From Apoda limacodes (taxonomy: Eukaryota > Arthropoda > Insecta > Lepidoptera > Limacodidae), in the NCBI GenBank assembly GCA_946406115.1, contig OX291543.1, forward strand, positions 3,350,501-3,414,500: a stretch of DNA of 64,000 bases, written 5' to 3'. The position numbers were made by a program, and so were the translations under genes. The stretch's first letter is position 1, and every line of letters begins with the position of its first letter. The notes under the pieces are model-generated. The model was not told where the DNA came from. It did no database searches and saw nothing but the letters and a program-made list of their open reading frames with translations. Shown here in pieces: positions 31,301 through 40,622 of this stretch.

Positions 31301-33398
31301 AAAAAAAACGAGATATTATTTTACCACAAATTTCAGCATTCTACTTAGTACCAGAGAATAAGAAATATTCTAGCGCTTAGAGTAAAGTATTTTCAAAACA
31401 TACCAAGTTTGGGCCCCTCCAGGTAGAAGACGGCTCAGTATTTTTCTCTTATATACCTTAAATGATAGTTTATATATACCTTAAATGATATTTAATTTTT
31501 AACCCCCTGAAAGCAATTTGGAAAATATTAAAATTTAATATTTTTAAAAAAAAATTAAATACACTTAAATAACACCAGTAAACAGAAGCAGCAGGGTACA
31601 GTACAGTTCACATAAGTCTCATAAAGATCTGAAGCTTAAGGAACCGTCTCACATTGCAATATTCAAAAATTCAAAAAAAATACTTTGAGGAACTGCGGTT
31701 CAAAATTATTGATTTGCAGTTTTCGAGCGAAATTGCCGTTGTACACCTGCCACTATAGTGAATGTTGATGTTGTTGGTGATAGTTGACTAACACAGAAGT
31801 AGAAATACTAGTTTCACGCACGACATTTTTTCCTGAAAGGGTTGGTCAGAGGTGTTACAGACTTCTCGACGGACGGCAATGGCGTCATGTTTCAGAATTA
31901 AACCTATATTTAGCTTTTTTTCTGTTTTCTAGGGTAAAGGCAAGCGATTCGCTCCGGATCGTCAAATATACAAGACCGGGAAAGCGTGCCCAGCCCACAT
32001 GATAGTGACAGAGACCATGGATAGAGTTCTTGTTACCTTTCACAAAACCCATGTCGGACACGGGAGTAAGTTTTATCTATTGACACTTATGGCCATTTCT
32101 CAGAAAAAAGATAGAAAAGTTGACAGTTTTAACGTCCTTATTAGTTTATTTGTATGATAATAGTAAAGATATATTTTATATTGTATCTAAATTTTTTCCA
32201 GCATGTCCATACTACCAGCCACGCAACCAAAAAAGGTCAAAAACGCAAGTGTCTGAAACACCCGATAACGACTCCAATCGTAAGTTTGATACAAACCAGA
32301 GGGCGGAAGGAATGCGGATGGTCTGCGAGGCGTGCGGTCGCGAGTTCTATGATTCTGGCGAGTTTGGGAGTCACGTGTCAAAGCATGGACTTAACATGTT
32401 CCCGTGTAAATTCTGCGATAGTGTTAGTATGATGTGTTATAAATCGCTAGGTAGCTAAACACTTACTTCTTAAAAGTGCTATTGGCTGCGGTGCCTGCTT
32501 ATCATCAGGCGTGTCGTTATTCGTTAGCTTGTTTGCCATATTAGTGGTATAGAACCTAGTTATTCTAATAACAAATAAAATAAAAAAATCTTAAACGGGT
32601 AAAAATTTGTGGCGTTGGAACCTCTTGTCTTTATCTTATTAGCTGGCAGTCACAAGTCAATAGCAATCCACTAAAAGTAGCAACAGTCGCGCAAGCCTTT
32701 TGAAGCCAAAAATAGCAGCAGTTGCGGAAGCCGCTTAGAAATAGCAACTTAGCTTAGTAGTCACAAATCAGTTGCTAGATCGGGCAACTGTAAGTAATCC
32801 ACCAGAAGAAGGAATAATTGTGGAAGCTCCTAGCAGCTAAGTACCCGAACAGTCACAAATCAGTTGCTAGATCGGGCAACTGTAAGTCGCTACCACGAGT
32901 ACCACCATTTTTAATCCACCAAAAGAATCACTCTACTAAGAGCTATACACATACTCGACAGATAGCGCGATTTAACAACTGACTAAAACGTAAACAACGG
33001 CCATAAGTACGTCAAATATGCGCACACGACGCACGACAGATTCTGTAGTCGTAGTTGCCTAAACAATATATTAAGAAAATAGAATAGAAATAGAAAGAAA
33101 AGGGACTTTATAAAAATAATAGTTATGACGAATAGTATTAGGGATAGCATAGAATTTGGAAAATAATTAGTGTGGAAAATCGTAAATCCAACCGAATCGC
33201 TGGTAGGTAGGTACCAAATAAATATTTACAAACGCGTGACGCTAATCTGTTACCCTGTAAATGTTTCGAAGCCCCTGCAGAAGGCCCCGCTCCAAAGATA
33301 CACTCATTGTTAATTTTTTTTTTCACTTTCAGGTGTTCCAAAACTTAGAAGCATGGACGAGACATGTCAATACAACGCATACTTCTATATTTAATTAA
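19181..33398 (+). CDS. ZAD-C2H2 zinc-finger protein with an internal WRKY/GCM1-like zinc module (11 exons)
   Basis: Likely a nuclear DNA-binding regulator. I assembled it from eleven exons with consistent splice phases: 19181-19306, 23790-23910, 24202-24324, 26501-26684, 27470-27582, 28108-28235, 29367-29499, 30564-30697, 31933-32065, 32202-32422, 33333-33398 (1482 nt, 493 codons plus stop). The N-terminus is a ZAD dimerisation domain (CISC in exon 1, CTLC in exon 2), a family expanded in insects. An acidic linker and a CTYC/CPLC cluster follow. Three C2H2 fingers (exons 5-7) precede a different zinc module (exons 8-9: FMCSQSG, KACPAHM, FHKTHVGH), then two more C2H2 fingers (exon 10 and the exon 10/11 junction). 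The exon 6 donor (gag^gttact) is weak, and without it the frame ends at 28255, so a short isoform is possible. The specific orthologue is not recognised. Confidence 0.82.
19821..20110. mobile_element. Foldback MITE in ZAD intron 1
   Basis: Two arms of ~100 bp face each other: 19848-19950 (cccgacgccaaaaccattaag...) and the inverse 19974-20078 (...cttaatgtttttgcagtcggg), with a short agtagtagtagtaagg loop. Transcribed, it would form a long hairpin. No protein is encoded. Solo arms occur at 7391 and 35945. Confidence 0.75.
20145..20311. mobile_element. Hairpin MITE in ZAD intron 1 (~166 bp)
   Basis: The left half gggaccttattgggaac...gagaaaaatg is the inverse of the right half catttttctctc...gttcccaatgaggttcc (~58-bp arms, roughly 85 % alike by eye). 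It sits directly beside the foldback element at 19821-20110. Confidence 0.7.
20460..20545 (+). repeat. (TG)n microsatellite, three interrupted blocks
   Basis: Runs of tgtgtg are separated by ttactctttgta and repeated three times, so the block itself has been duplicated in tandem. Confidence 0.85.
20548..21325 (+). repeat. Lepidoptera dispersed repeats in ZAD intron 1
   Basis: 20550-20640 (tttttacccacgacggacgaaa..., gcgcgcgggggtagtatgcg) and 21241-21290 (acaatacagtacaatacaaatactctttattgcaaca) are fragments of repeats common in Lepidoptera. The rest is unassigned intron. Confidence 0.45.
21475..21830 (+). repeat. Tandem duplication of a ~150-bp repeat segment
   Basis: accaatgttgccatttat-ctccaaaactg...tgttacggtggtaac...agggggcgctg occurs twice in a row (21540-21690 and 21692-21825), about 75-80 % alike by eye. 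The frame at 21511-21705 simply follows it. Confidence 0.6.
21960..23560 (-). pseudogene. RTE-like non-LTR retrotransposon reverse transcriptase relic, antisense in ZAD intron 1
   Basis: Read on the minus strand from 23540 down, it shows LKNNKAPGEDGI-like wording, then a YRPISLLSHVYKLFSR-like block, QAGFRKG, a FADD-type catalytic box altered to FAND, IKTR, and finally MPYGAETWTLT with ERTMLGVSLKD. These are the hallmarks of RTE-type reverse transcriptases. Multiple frameshifts and stops make it inactive. It was inserted opposite to transcription of the host gene, as is usual for tolerated intronic insertions. Confidence 0.8.
23790..23910 (+). CDS. ZAD gene exon 2
   Basis: The acceptor is aattttcag^gtgcc. 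It encodes VPSVCKYICTLCAHKLEKAY, the second CxxC pair and helix of the ZAD, and ends aacag^gtaaac with one base carried over. Confidence 0.82.
24202..24324 (+). CDS. ZAD gene exon 3
   Basis: The acceptor is ctatttgcag^atgagg and the donor gatg^gtaaat. It encodes an acidic, serine-rich linker (DEEYLDESILAEDYLKKE ... SESDDIDDNSFD). Without the splice the frame would run on to a TGA at 24380. Confidence 0.75.
24530..24830 (+). repeat. Lepidoptera repeat with tactaatataataaat head and gctggcaaaaactagt tail
   Basis: Begins ccatactaatataataaatacgc and ends gccgctgaagccgctggcaaaaactagtg. The same family has copies at 39012-39325 and 50625-51010 (plus), and at 29875-30120 and 34050-34255 (inverted). 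It is non-coding, a SINE- or Helitron-like repeat. Confidence 0.65.
25236..25440 (+). repeat. aggttccgtacc repeat copy
   Basis: Starts tttttagggttccgtacccaaaagg and continues ctgtctgccagtctgacc and ...aatgggggattatctgacaaataat, the left half of a dispersed lepidopteran repeat. Confidence 0.6.
26320..27076. repeat. Inverted repeats bracketing ZAD exon 4
   Basis: 26320-26376 (ccggtgccagatatatgtgtac...) is inverted at 27001-27076 (...gtatttgtacaaagatctggcaccgg). A smaller hairpin (tatttgagcattt...aaatgctcaaata) lies at 26358-26394. Exon 4 (26501-26684) is inside the pair. Confidence 0.6.
26501..26684 (+). CDS. ZAD gene exon 4
   Basis: The acceptor is ttaaatacag^aaatgg and the donor cgag^gtaaat. 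It has two cysteine pairs (CTYC, CPLC) and IEDHHTR, an irregular zinc-binding cluster unlike a standard C2H2 finger. Confidence 0.8.
27470..27582 (+). CDS. ZAD gene exon 5 (C2H2 finger 1)
   Basis: The acceptor is tatttgcag^atgtcc and the donor ggcc^gtaagt. The finger YPCHFC...H...H has C-x2-C-x12-H-x4-H spacing. Confidence 0.85.
28108..28235 (+). CDS. ZAD gene exon 6 (C2H2 finger 2)
   Basis: The acceptor is tttttgcag^taaaac. The finger KCHICNKDFSQKQILNKHMW...H has C-x2-C-x12-H-x4-H spacing. The donor gag^gttact is the only weak junction of the model; read through, the frame stops at TAA 28253-28255. Confidence 0.75.
28945..29015 (+). repeat. Short copy of the repeat at 4959-5070
   Basis: gacaaacaagcttacagtcagcctgatggtaagcggtcatcgtatcctatgg, in ZAD intron 6. 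Confidence 0.55.
29367..29499 (+). CDS. ZAD gene exon 7 (C2H2 finger 3)
   Basis: The acceptor is ttacatatag^acagag and the donor ggatg^gtaagc. The finger FICPLCTERVSYGINFSQHL...H has C-x2-C-x12-H-x3-H spacing. Confidence 0.82.
29875..30120 (-). repeat. tactaatattataaatg repeat, inverted copy
   Basis: Begins actaacttttgcccacggtttcac and ends cgcatttataatattaatatgg, the reverse of the family described at 24530. Confidence 0.65.
30564..30697 (+). CDS. ZAD gene exon 8 (first half of WRKY/GCM1-like module)
   Basis: The acceptor is atttttacag^atttca and the donor tatcag^gtaatt. It encodes a basic stretch (KFRFRKTTASKQ) and HFMCSQSGLYVYQ, supplying the first cysteine of the module. Confidence 0.78.
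30710..31200 (+). repeat. aggttccgtacc / aaaaccggccaagtg repeat fragments
   Basis: 30712-30960 has tttaggatttcgtacccaaaggatg and a tctgtctgtctgtc run. 31003-31165 has aaaaccggccaagtgtgagac and a piece shared with 42812-42860 (gatgggtgaccgctagcgg). These are ends of the same dispersed family, in ZAD intron 8. Confidence 0.55.
31933..32065 (+). CDS. ZAD gene exon 9 (second half of WRKY/GCM1-like module)
   Basis: The acceptor is tgttttctag^ggtaaa and the donor cggga^gtaagt. It encodes KACPAHM and FHKTHVGHG, the second cysteine and the two histidines. The layout resembles WRKY/GCM1-superfamily zinc folds (FLYWCH, FAR1). Confidence 0.78.
32202..32422 (+). CDS. ZAD gene exon 10 (C2H2 finger 4 and start of finger 5)
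   Basis: The acceptor is tttttccag^catgtc and the donor gatagt^gttagt. It carries MVCEACGREFYDSGEFGSHV..H and then FPCKFCDS. The donor was chosen because it restores an exact 12-residue spacing into exon 11. Confidence 0.78.
32640..32910 (+). repeat. Direct repeats in ZAD intron 10
   Basis: A 37-bp string (agtcacaaatcagttgctag...gcaactgtaagt) occurs at 32759-32795 and again at 32851-32887, a 92-bp period. The surroundings repeat tagcaac/gttgc motifs. No gene. Confidence 0.7.
33333..33398 (+). CDS. ZAD gene exon 11 (end of finger 5, stop)
   Basis: The acceptor is ttcactttcag^gtgttc. It encodes VFQNLEAWTRHVNTTH and a short tail ending TAA (33396-33398). Joined to CKFCDS it completes C-x2-C-x12-H-x4-H. 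Confidence 0.8.
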   Translation: MFQNLEAWTRHVNTTHTSIFN

Positions 33399-34049
33399 GT
33401 AGATCATCTTCTATATATTTTTTTTAAGTTATCTGACAACCCAGTGAATTGAACGTCATGCTCTTACGAAAAAGTCGGGATTAGAGAGAACTAATGCATG
33501 CAGAGAACTATACTATGATATTTTGTTGATTAGGTACAGCTTTTTCACAGAGCTAGTTACAAAAAAAAACCTGTGTGTAAAAAAAATGGCATGTGACAGA
33601 AAACAGAATCACACCTGTTGTATGTAGTAGGGATTGTTCCTCTATTTCTGAAGTTTATTTTCCCGCTAAATTTTGCACAAAAACACCTACTCGCAACGTG
33701 CTTTCTTCAGTTTTATAGGATACGTATGACAGATCGATAAATATTGCCGAAACCAGTAGGTAACCTTTAGTACCGGATCCGTCGAACCGGATTTCTATCC
33801 CTAATTGTACATGTGTAATATATACAATATTTGTAATTTGAATTTTTTCCTTCAAGTGCAATCGTTGGCATTTCAAAAATTGAAATATTTAGTTTTTCTT
33901 TACACAATACTTAATAATTGCATGCTTAAGTGCGGTTTTTTTTTTAATATTTGTAATATTTATTTTTTATCTGCACTGTACTAGCCAAAAGATATTGGGG
34001 TCATAAGATACGCATGTACACTATAAAGTGTCTAAAATATAGTTTACCC
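33399..34049. other. 3' flank of the ZAD gene
   Basis: Presumed 3' UTR and intergenic DNA. I do not see a well-placed aataaa just after the stop. A 73-codon minus-strand frame (33655-33876) shows no motif. Confidence 0.35.
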
Positions 34050-34255
34050 ACTGGCTTTTGCCCGCGAACTCCTCAATTATAGAAAAAAACCGACTCACAT
34101 TTGAAGTTTTCATGTAGCCTATGTCCTTTCTCGGCACTCGAACTATCTTCAAGTCAAATTTCATCTTTATCGGTGCAGCGATTAAAGCGTGAAGAGGTAA
34201 CTGACATACACAAGGACCGAGTAACTGTCGAATTTATAATATAAGTATAGATATC
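34050..34255 (-). repeat. tactaatattataaatg repeat, inverted copy
   Basis: Begins cccactggcttttgcccgcgaac and ends cgaatttataatataagtatag, the reverse of the family described at 24530. Confidence 0.6.
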
Positions 34256-34287
34256 TATATTATCACAAATATTTTACTTAAGTGTAT

Positions 34288-34621
34288 TTAAGGGGATACG
34301 ATTCGTGGCAGCGTGTTTTATACAATCGAATTTTCTATTGTTTTGATAATTTAATAATATATTTTGTAAAATTTTATAGGCATAATCTTAGCCGAATATC
34401 TATGTCTGTGGTTTTAATTAACCTATAATCTTATTTGAGATCATTTGTATGAAAAACGAGAATCCTGCATAGCTTTTAAACTTAACTGGCACACTAGACC
34501 TAGATATTAAATCCTAGCACACGTCTTAATTTTTGGTGTTTGCTTTGTAAGTGTCAAAAATGAGTGGGAAATTCGTTTGTATGAAGCGCGCTGCTAGACG
34601 TTGCGAATCGTTTCCTCTTAA
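34288..34621. mobile_element. TTAA-flanked MITE, family member 1
   Basis: TTAA-ggggatacgattcg at the left faces cgaatcgtttcctc-TTAA at the right (14-bp inverted repeat with two differences). The interior includes cttagccgaatatctatgtctgtggtttt and ttgtatgaaaaacgag and is shared with the copy at 40623-41019. TTAA duplication resembles piggyBac-type transposition, but the ends are not the usual CCC...GGG. Confidence 0.6.
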
Positions 34622-34639
34622 AAACTCGTCACTCGTGGC

Positions 34640-35260
34640 TCGAACCGTACCTACTTGTTTAAGCATGTGTAACTGAAGTGCGCTCGTATGTTTAATATTT
34701 GCACTGTATAGTTAAAAGCATGCTCAAGTGGGTGATAGACGTAAGAGTAAGTACGCATAGACTAGACGACCTTTTCCGACAGTGTGTCAACCTAAGTTCG
34801 CGAACTTAAAAACAGTCGATAAGTTTGTCAGTTTGAAATTTTACTCGTAGCCCGCCTCGGCTCGCTGTACGTCACGCTTGCGAGCCACCATTTATTTCGG
34901 TAACAGATATTTCGACGCGTCACCTGTGTTTGTTTATGTACTATGACTGGGTAATCTTTTTCCAAAAAAAATCACATTGTCATACATACCTACAACATTA
35001 TCGAAATTACTTTATATTGCTTTTTAAAACATAGAATTAACAAATTCCTACACAACAGAATGCTTCCTTTGTTCGTGTGTCACTACCGCGAGCCGAGTAA
35101 CTTTGTCGTACTTTAAAACAGCGGCCTTTAAGGTTGTACGTCTATCACCCCCTTAACCCGTGCGCTCGTATGTTTAATATTTGTATAATATTTATTTTGC
35201 CCTCGCAATGTACTTGTTTAAAGCATGTCTAGGTGATGTGCATATTTATTTTTCCTTTGG
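34640..35260 (+). repeat. Minisatellite-like array interrupted by a MITE
   Basis: Units containing cttgtttaagcatg, gtgcgctcgtatgtttaatattt and cactgtatag recur at 34650-34723 and 35157-35240. The second unit is split by the MITE at 34724-35156. A related degenerate unit lies at 33905-33990. Confidence 0.6.
34724..35156. mobile_element. MITE inserted in a minisatellite (~433 bp)
   Basis: The left end tcaagtgggtgatagacgta is the inverse of the right end tacgtctatcacccccttaa (two differences). The right border is TTAA and the left is TCAA, perhaps a mutated TTAA. The interior is non-coding. Confidence 0.65.
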
Positions 35261-35544
35261 ACAGTAGATACTAGTTTAATAAGTGGCTTAAATATGAACC
35301 TAGGTACATTTATTTTGTGAAAAATGCGTATTAAAGTTAAGTATTTTAGAATTGTTTTTTGTTTTCTTACTTTCCTTTCTTTTTGACAAGGTAAAAGGTT
35401 TCTATCTAGAAAACAGGCCTAATATATAATATATGCATGCGATACAACCTCAAAGTCTCTGAATTGAGGAGCAACTGACAAATTCAAGAAAACTCTTTTA
35501 CACTTATTTTAATCGAAGTATCGCAAAAGAATGCAAAAGACAAA

Positions 35545-35745
35545 AATCACTTTAAAATGAGTGTGGAGGAACGTGGCAAAATTATCTTGCACATGTTTAG
35601 GGCGCCTGTGCAGTCAGTCCATTCATATCATCCAAGACTGCCCAATTCGGAAATTCCCTGGAGAATCCCTAAATCTACTTCCTAATTACTCTCACCTGAT
35701 GAATGAAGGCACAATCCTATGGGTCAAAATATAAAGTTGACATTT
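35545..35745 (+). pseudogene. Non-LTR retrotransposon C-terminal fragment
   Basis: One frame reads HIIQDCPIRKFPGESLNLL at about 35623-35680, like the conserved C-terminal HxxxxC block of some RTE/R1-like polyproteins. It is very short and probably an isolated relic. Confidence 0.35.
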
Positions 35746-35944
35746 TACATTTACCTAAAGCGGCTCTGTAAATCATTGCCATACGAATAATAAATTATAA
35801 ATTATTTTGAAAATAGAGCTCTGCGCGAGCGAGTTTTGAGCCAAATGTACTTTACAATTAAAAAATATAAATAAGTGTCTAGACACTTGGACCAATAATA
35901 TCCTACTGAAAAATAATTAACTTATAGTTCCGTCCGCCAGCTCA

Positions 35945-36015
35945 TATAGTTGCACTTCTTTATTGCTATTTAGTTCTTAAGGTTTTTGCAGTCGGGTTTA
36001 TTTATTTGATTATTA
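35945..36015 (+). repeat. Solo arm of the foldback MITE family
   Basis: gcacttctttattgctatttagttcttaaggtttttgcagtcgggttt, matching the right arm at 20030-20080. Confidence 0.6.
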
Positions 36016-36129
36016 ATTTTTACTTTATATATAAGTACAAATTCCATAATTTCCGCTACAATTATTTAAAGTAATTTTACTTTACGAATGTTTTCAGAAA
36101 TATGGTGTTTCGTCACGAATTCTTAAATG

Positions 36130-36435
36130 AAATATCTATACATATAAAATGCTTTGTCCTAAATGACGGATGAACGCACGGACTAAACCGCTATTCGTAG
36201 CGACCTGAAACTTGGAGGGTGTGTTTTTTGTATGTAGTAGGCATCCCATAAGAAAGGATTTTTCAAAAGGGTCAAATGCGAGTCCGACGCGCGCAATAAG
36301 GGTAAACTGATTGTAATGAAATTTTGGTAAGTTGTTATGCACACGCCGGGGAAGATTTCTGAACTAGAACAGCCCTTTCACAACAGGTTGGTGCGGCAAT
36401 TGTTTTAAAAAAAACAACGTTCGCCGAGTCAGCTA
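36130..36435 (+). repeat. Lepidoptera repeat with gtcagctagt tail
   Basis: Starts acatataaaatgctttgtcctaaatgac and ends caacgttcgccgagtcagctagttt. The same tail occurs at 41862 and, inverted, at 60465. Ends of the CTAGT type are reminiscent of Helitron 3' ends, but I do not see a convincing terminal hairpin. Confidence 0.5.
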
Positions 36436-36798
36436 GTTTATAATTATTTTTGAAAAAATAAATTATCTCGAAAATGTCTTCATAATTTATGAACATTATC
36501 CAGGAGCACGCTATTATCAATAAAATATTTGATAAAGTATGAATTTATAAAATCCTAGATTTTGCCAGCGGCTCCATGTCTGACTGAGCTAATCCTTAAA
36601 CAATTCAAAGCTGTAAGAAATTAAAAATCGAAACAAACTTAGCGAAACAGAAGAAATGACAAATTTTTTATTGTTTTTTAACGACATATTATACGATGGT
36701 CTGGTTGTGTCTGTCACATTAAACAGATCCCGACACACTTACAACTTCTGAAGCTATTGTGGATTAAAAAAAAACTGCATTATAAAAATGGAGAACTT

Positions 36799-37086
36799 TT
36801 AGGCTGTGTTAGTTTTAGGTTAATTAACCAGCTAGTGGTTTGCTTAACTTTGAAAGGCCGATTTAGTTTAAAAATAGCTGACTATGCAAATCTTCATACA
36901 ATCCCATTTTTGACGGCTACTTAACGGCAGAGTAAGTTTGCACCAACTTACCAATTAACCGGCCTGTCAAAGTTTAGCAAACCACTAGCTGGTTAACTTT
37001 AAAAATAGCTGACGATAGAAATTTCTTTTCAATATTCCATTTTTGGCGACTGGTTAACGTCAGTTAGTTGGTGGAACTCAGCCTTA
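36799..37086. mobile_element. Palindromic MITE
   Basis: The outer ends ttaggctgtgtt and ...aactcagcctta are inverted. Internal arms ttaaccagctagtggtttgc...(36824-36860) and its inverse (36960-36996) form a strong hairpin. A small relative is at 45925-46009. Confidence 0.65.
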
Positions 37087-37689
37087 ATTTTCATTCCTTT
37101 GAACGTCCACAATCCGTAGATCAACGTACTTGACATAATAACATTTTTAGCAGTTTGTTATTTGTAATTAAGGTTATCAAAGTAAAAAAAAAAACAAATT
37201 TGTGATAGTAATAATAAAATATGTACTAAATAAAATCTAACCATCACAAAAAGATCTTAGGTACAAAAATATCACGAAGGAAATCTTTTTCTTGTGTGGG
37301 ACTCTCTGTAAAGATATATCTGTATTACACACGTAACAAAGATATATCTTTACAGTTACAAAATGTCTCCACTCTAATCGCCTGTCGAAAACTGTAGTCA
37401 GATATGGAACATAGTAAAGAAATCTTTCTATCAACAATAATTAACAACTAAATTTTATAAACCTGGCATCCTAATTCTGTCGTAACATAAAATAGCCTAG
37501 TTCTAAATGTTCCGCTACTGTTTTCGACTGGCTACGTATGAATATTATAATTTAGCACTACAAATATTTACACAAAAAGTAAGAAAGCGATACTAGGTTA
37601 GTCATTATACAAAATATCAAACACTTCTACTATCTAACTTTGTTATATATTTATCAGAATTCTATATCCAACTATCAACAGTGTCGCAA

Positions 37690-37719
37690 GTGTGTGTGTA
37701 TATGTGTGTGTGTGTGTGT

Positions 37720-37770
<51 letters not shown>

Positions 37771-37783
37771 TGTGTGTGTGTGG
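37690..37783 (+). repeat. (TG)n microsatellite
   Basis: About 90 bp of tgtgtg with single interruptions (tatg, tacg, tgga). Open frames on both strands here are repeat artefacts. Confidence 0.95.
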
Positions 37784-37786
37784 ATG

Positions 37787-38599
37787 TTAGTAAGGAGGTT
37801 TATACGAGGGTGTCTGAGATAAACGTTTGCAAGTTTGTGTGTAGAAGAGAGAGAAAGAGAAAGAATGTGTGATCGTAAAGGCGAACGTAAGTATAGGTAA
37901 AAATACATAGGTCAAGACACAACACAAAAAATGGTTTAAGATGTTATACAGTTTCCGCTTCTTTGTAACGCGTTAATGTATGCTCACAGCTTCAGTGTAA
38001 GAGATAAAACATACTAAAAGGGTTATTATACAAAACTTGGTTTTTATTGTTGATTTTATTTCACAATATAAAAATTAAGAACAAATTATTGAGCTCATGA
38101 CTAGAGTGCTTGAAATAAAAAATTACCAATAATTTACTAAATATTTCAGAACTTATCTCACAATACAATTTCTTATCCAAACATATCATTTTACATCTTT
38201 TTTAACTGCCAAGACCAATATACAAAATAATTCAAACCAAAATTTAGGTAAATACCTACTAATCTTAAATTATTCATATGAAGTATTAATATAACGAATA
38301 GGTACGGCCAATCAATTTGTATTTAAGATTTAGAAAAATATGAACAATTTTAATATCTTTAATTTGTCATTTAATTAAATCAGTCTATTTAAAAAGGTAT
38401 TCAGGACAAAATAGGGTTCAAAGTTTTACCACTTAAATATAATACTACTGGAGGTACCGATAATAAAACGGCAAAAATTTTATCTGTACAATATACGGGT
38501 ACATTTATTTATTATCGCTACCTAAAACATCCTACATTAAACACTGAAAATCAATAGTGTGCTAATGCATTAGTCTAGGAACGAGATGAGTAAATACAG
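37787..38599. other. AT-rich non-coding stretch
   Basis: Only a short purine run (gagagagaaagagaaagaa, 37847-37865) stands out. No gene or known repeat is seen. Confidence 0.4.
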
Positions 38600-38782
38600 T
38601 TTTTAGTTCCGGCTCTATAAGTTTAGCAAATTGGGCCATGATGACAGCGGACGTATTCCGTTTTTAGTCCCGGCTCTATAAGGTTAGCAAATTGGGCCAT
38701 GATGACAGCGGACGTATTCAGTTTTTAGTCCCGGCTCTATAAGGTTAGCAAATTGGGACATGATGACAGCGGACGTATTCAG
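38600..38782 (+). repeat. 61-bp tandem repeat, exactly 3 copies
   Basis: tttttagtcccggctctata...gcggacgtattcag occurs three times head to tail (38600-38660, 38661-38721, 38722-38782) with four or five substitutions in total. Confidence 0.95.
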
Positions 38783-39011
38783 TTGTTTGGAAAAAAGTTT
38801 TATCGCACACAAAAAAGTTGTTATTGCAAAATGCTGTTTTCAAGACAATTCATCCAAAGTTGTATTCCGTCACACTCCCGGTTAACAAAAACACATACCA
38901 ATGGCGGTTGTTTCCAATCATACCTCTTTTTGTGTTGTATCCACTACAATTACGTTGATATGGTTTTTATAATGAGTAATAGAGCTATACCATTATTTAT
39001 ACCACTGACTT

Positions 39012-39325
39012 ATCCATACTAATATTATAGATGCGAAAGTATCACTGCCTGTCTGTCTGTTTGTTTGTTGCAATTTACGGCTAAACTGATGAACCGATCT
39101 CGATTTAATTTGGCAAGATGATAGCTTACAGAAAGATAATAGGTACTTCAATAATGTCATGTGTGTGAATTGTGCTATTAAAAAAAATTGGGCCAAACCA
39201 CTAAGCTGATTTTAATGAAATAACATAGCTACTTAAGAAAACGTCAAGTGTGAGTCGTATTAGAATCAAGGAGTTGCCGAGAGTTCAAAGCCGATAACCA
39301 AATTGAGGCAAAAGCTAGTGTACTA
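39012..39325 (+). repeat. tactaatattataaatg repeat copy
   Basis: Starts tccatactaatattatagatgcgaaagt, has the typical tgtctgtctgtttgttt run, and ends gccgataaccaaattgaggcaaaagctagtg. Confidence 0.7.
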
Positions 39326-40622
39326 TGTAGATATTTTTAAGCTATAATTATAATTTTATATATATATTTCAAATCTAGAAGAAAAGAATAAAAAAAATTA
39401 TGCAAAACAAAATATAAATCTCATTACCTATATTAAAAACAATAAAAAAAAATATTTAAAAATAAAATATTCATTTTTTTTTTAATATATTTAATTATAG
39501 CTAACCCCCAATTTTATCTCTGTGGGTGTTATCGTTAAAAGCAAAAATTTGAGGTTTAAGTGTATCTTTATCGAGTATTTGTATAGAATAAAAATTGGAA
39601 AATACATATATCAGAAAAAAAAACCTTATTTACTTTTTTTTTTTTACTTACTCATGCGTTTAAATTTTAAAGTCAGAGTGAATTCAACTAAAATTATACA
39701 TGTATTAACAACGAATAGTGGAAATCTAAAAAAAAATTTGGGAACTTTATATTTTATATTATTTTTCATTACATCATTTTTCATTCCATCATTTTTCATT
39801 ACATCAATTTTTAAAAAAGTGTGAGTCTCGCACGTTTGTACAGGCCAATCGTACAACGGAGGTTGTGTGGCGGCGGCCGATCGGCGCTTACCGATAACAC
39901 TCTTTAAACATTTTGAAAACCATGCAGTTATATATAAAATAATTTATTTTGTAGTTTTCTAGATGCTTAGTACTTTTCATGTCTGTGTATATGTTTTTCA
40001 TATAAAAATAAATATGCGAAATAAAAGAATAAAATCTTATGCTAAGTATAAAAATTGTATTTTCTATTTAAATTGATGCAAATTTTGAAATAATATCACA
40101 ATGACTTAAAATTCTTTGTCGTGTCGATATAACATTTCAGTTCTATTCTAAGTTATTTTTTTTTTTACATTTTTTAATTTTTATCACATACAATTTTATT
40201 ATACCCACCATTTGTAGAGGTAGTTCTTTAATCAAAGTTTCGTCGTTATAACCTGCCCTAAATACATAATTAAACCATAGCCTATAGTTAACAACAAATA
40301 TTACTTGATATTGACTTTGGTTTAACTATCATTCGTCATTTAAATAATTAAAATATTTTTTTTGGTAATTTTTTCATTAATAATTAAACTGACGATTGAA
40401 AAGGGCTGAGTTTGAGTTTGAGTGATAACCGATCTTAGGCGGCGTCTCTTCGGTTGCGTCGCTCGACGCATACTAAAACATCAAACAGTTCACACTAGGC
40501 CGATAATCCGTCACTAAGTAGAGTACTGTCGAGCAACGTGCCGACAAGAGGCCGCCGAAGATCGGTCAAGTGTGGCCGGACCCTAACTACATGGTCAGTT
40601 TCTTGATAATAAAGTAATTGAT
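39326..40622. other. Very AT-rich non-coding stretch
   Basis: Contains a small duplication (tttttcattacatcatttttcattcc, 39770-39810) and a GC-richer block at 40430-40580 with gcggcgtctcttcggttgcg facing ...gccgccgaagatcgg, an inverted repeat (40432-40455 / 40545-40570) typical of a MITE. No coding region is supported. Confidence 0.45.

Noticed and set aside
37640..37908. Open frames of Cys/Val or His/Thr repeats
   Set aside because: They are translations of the (TG)n microsatellite.
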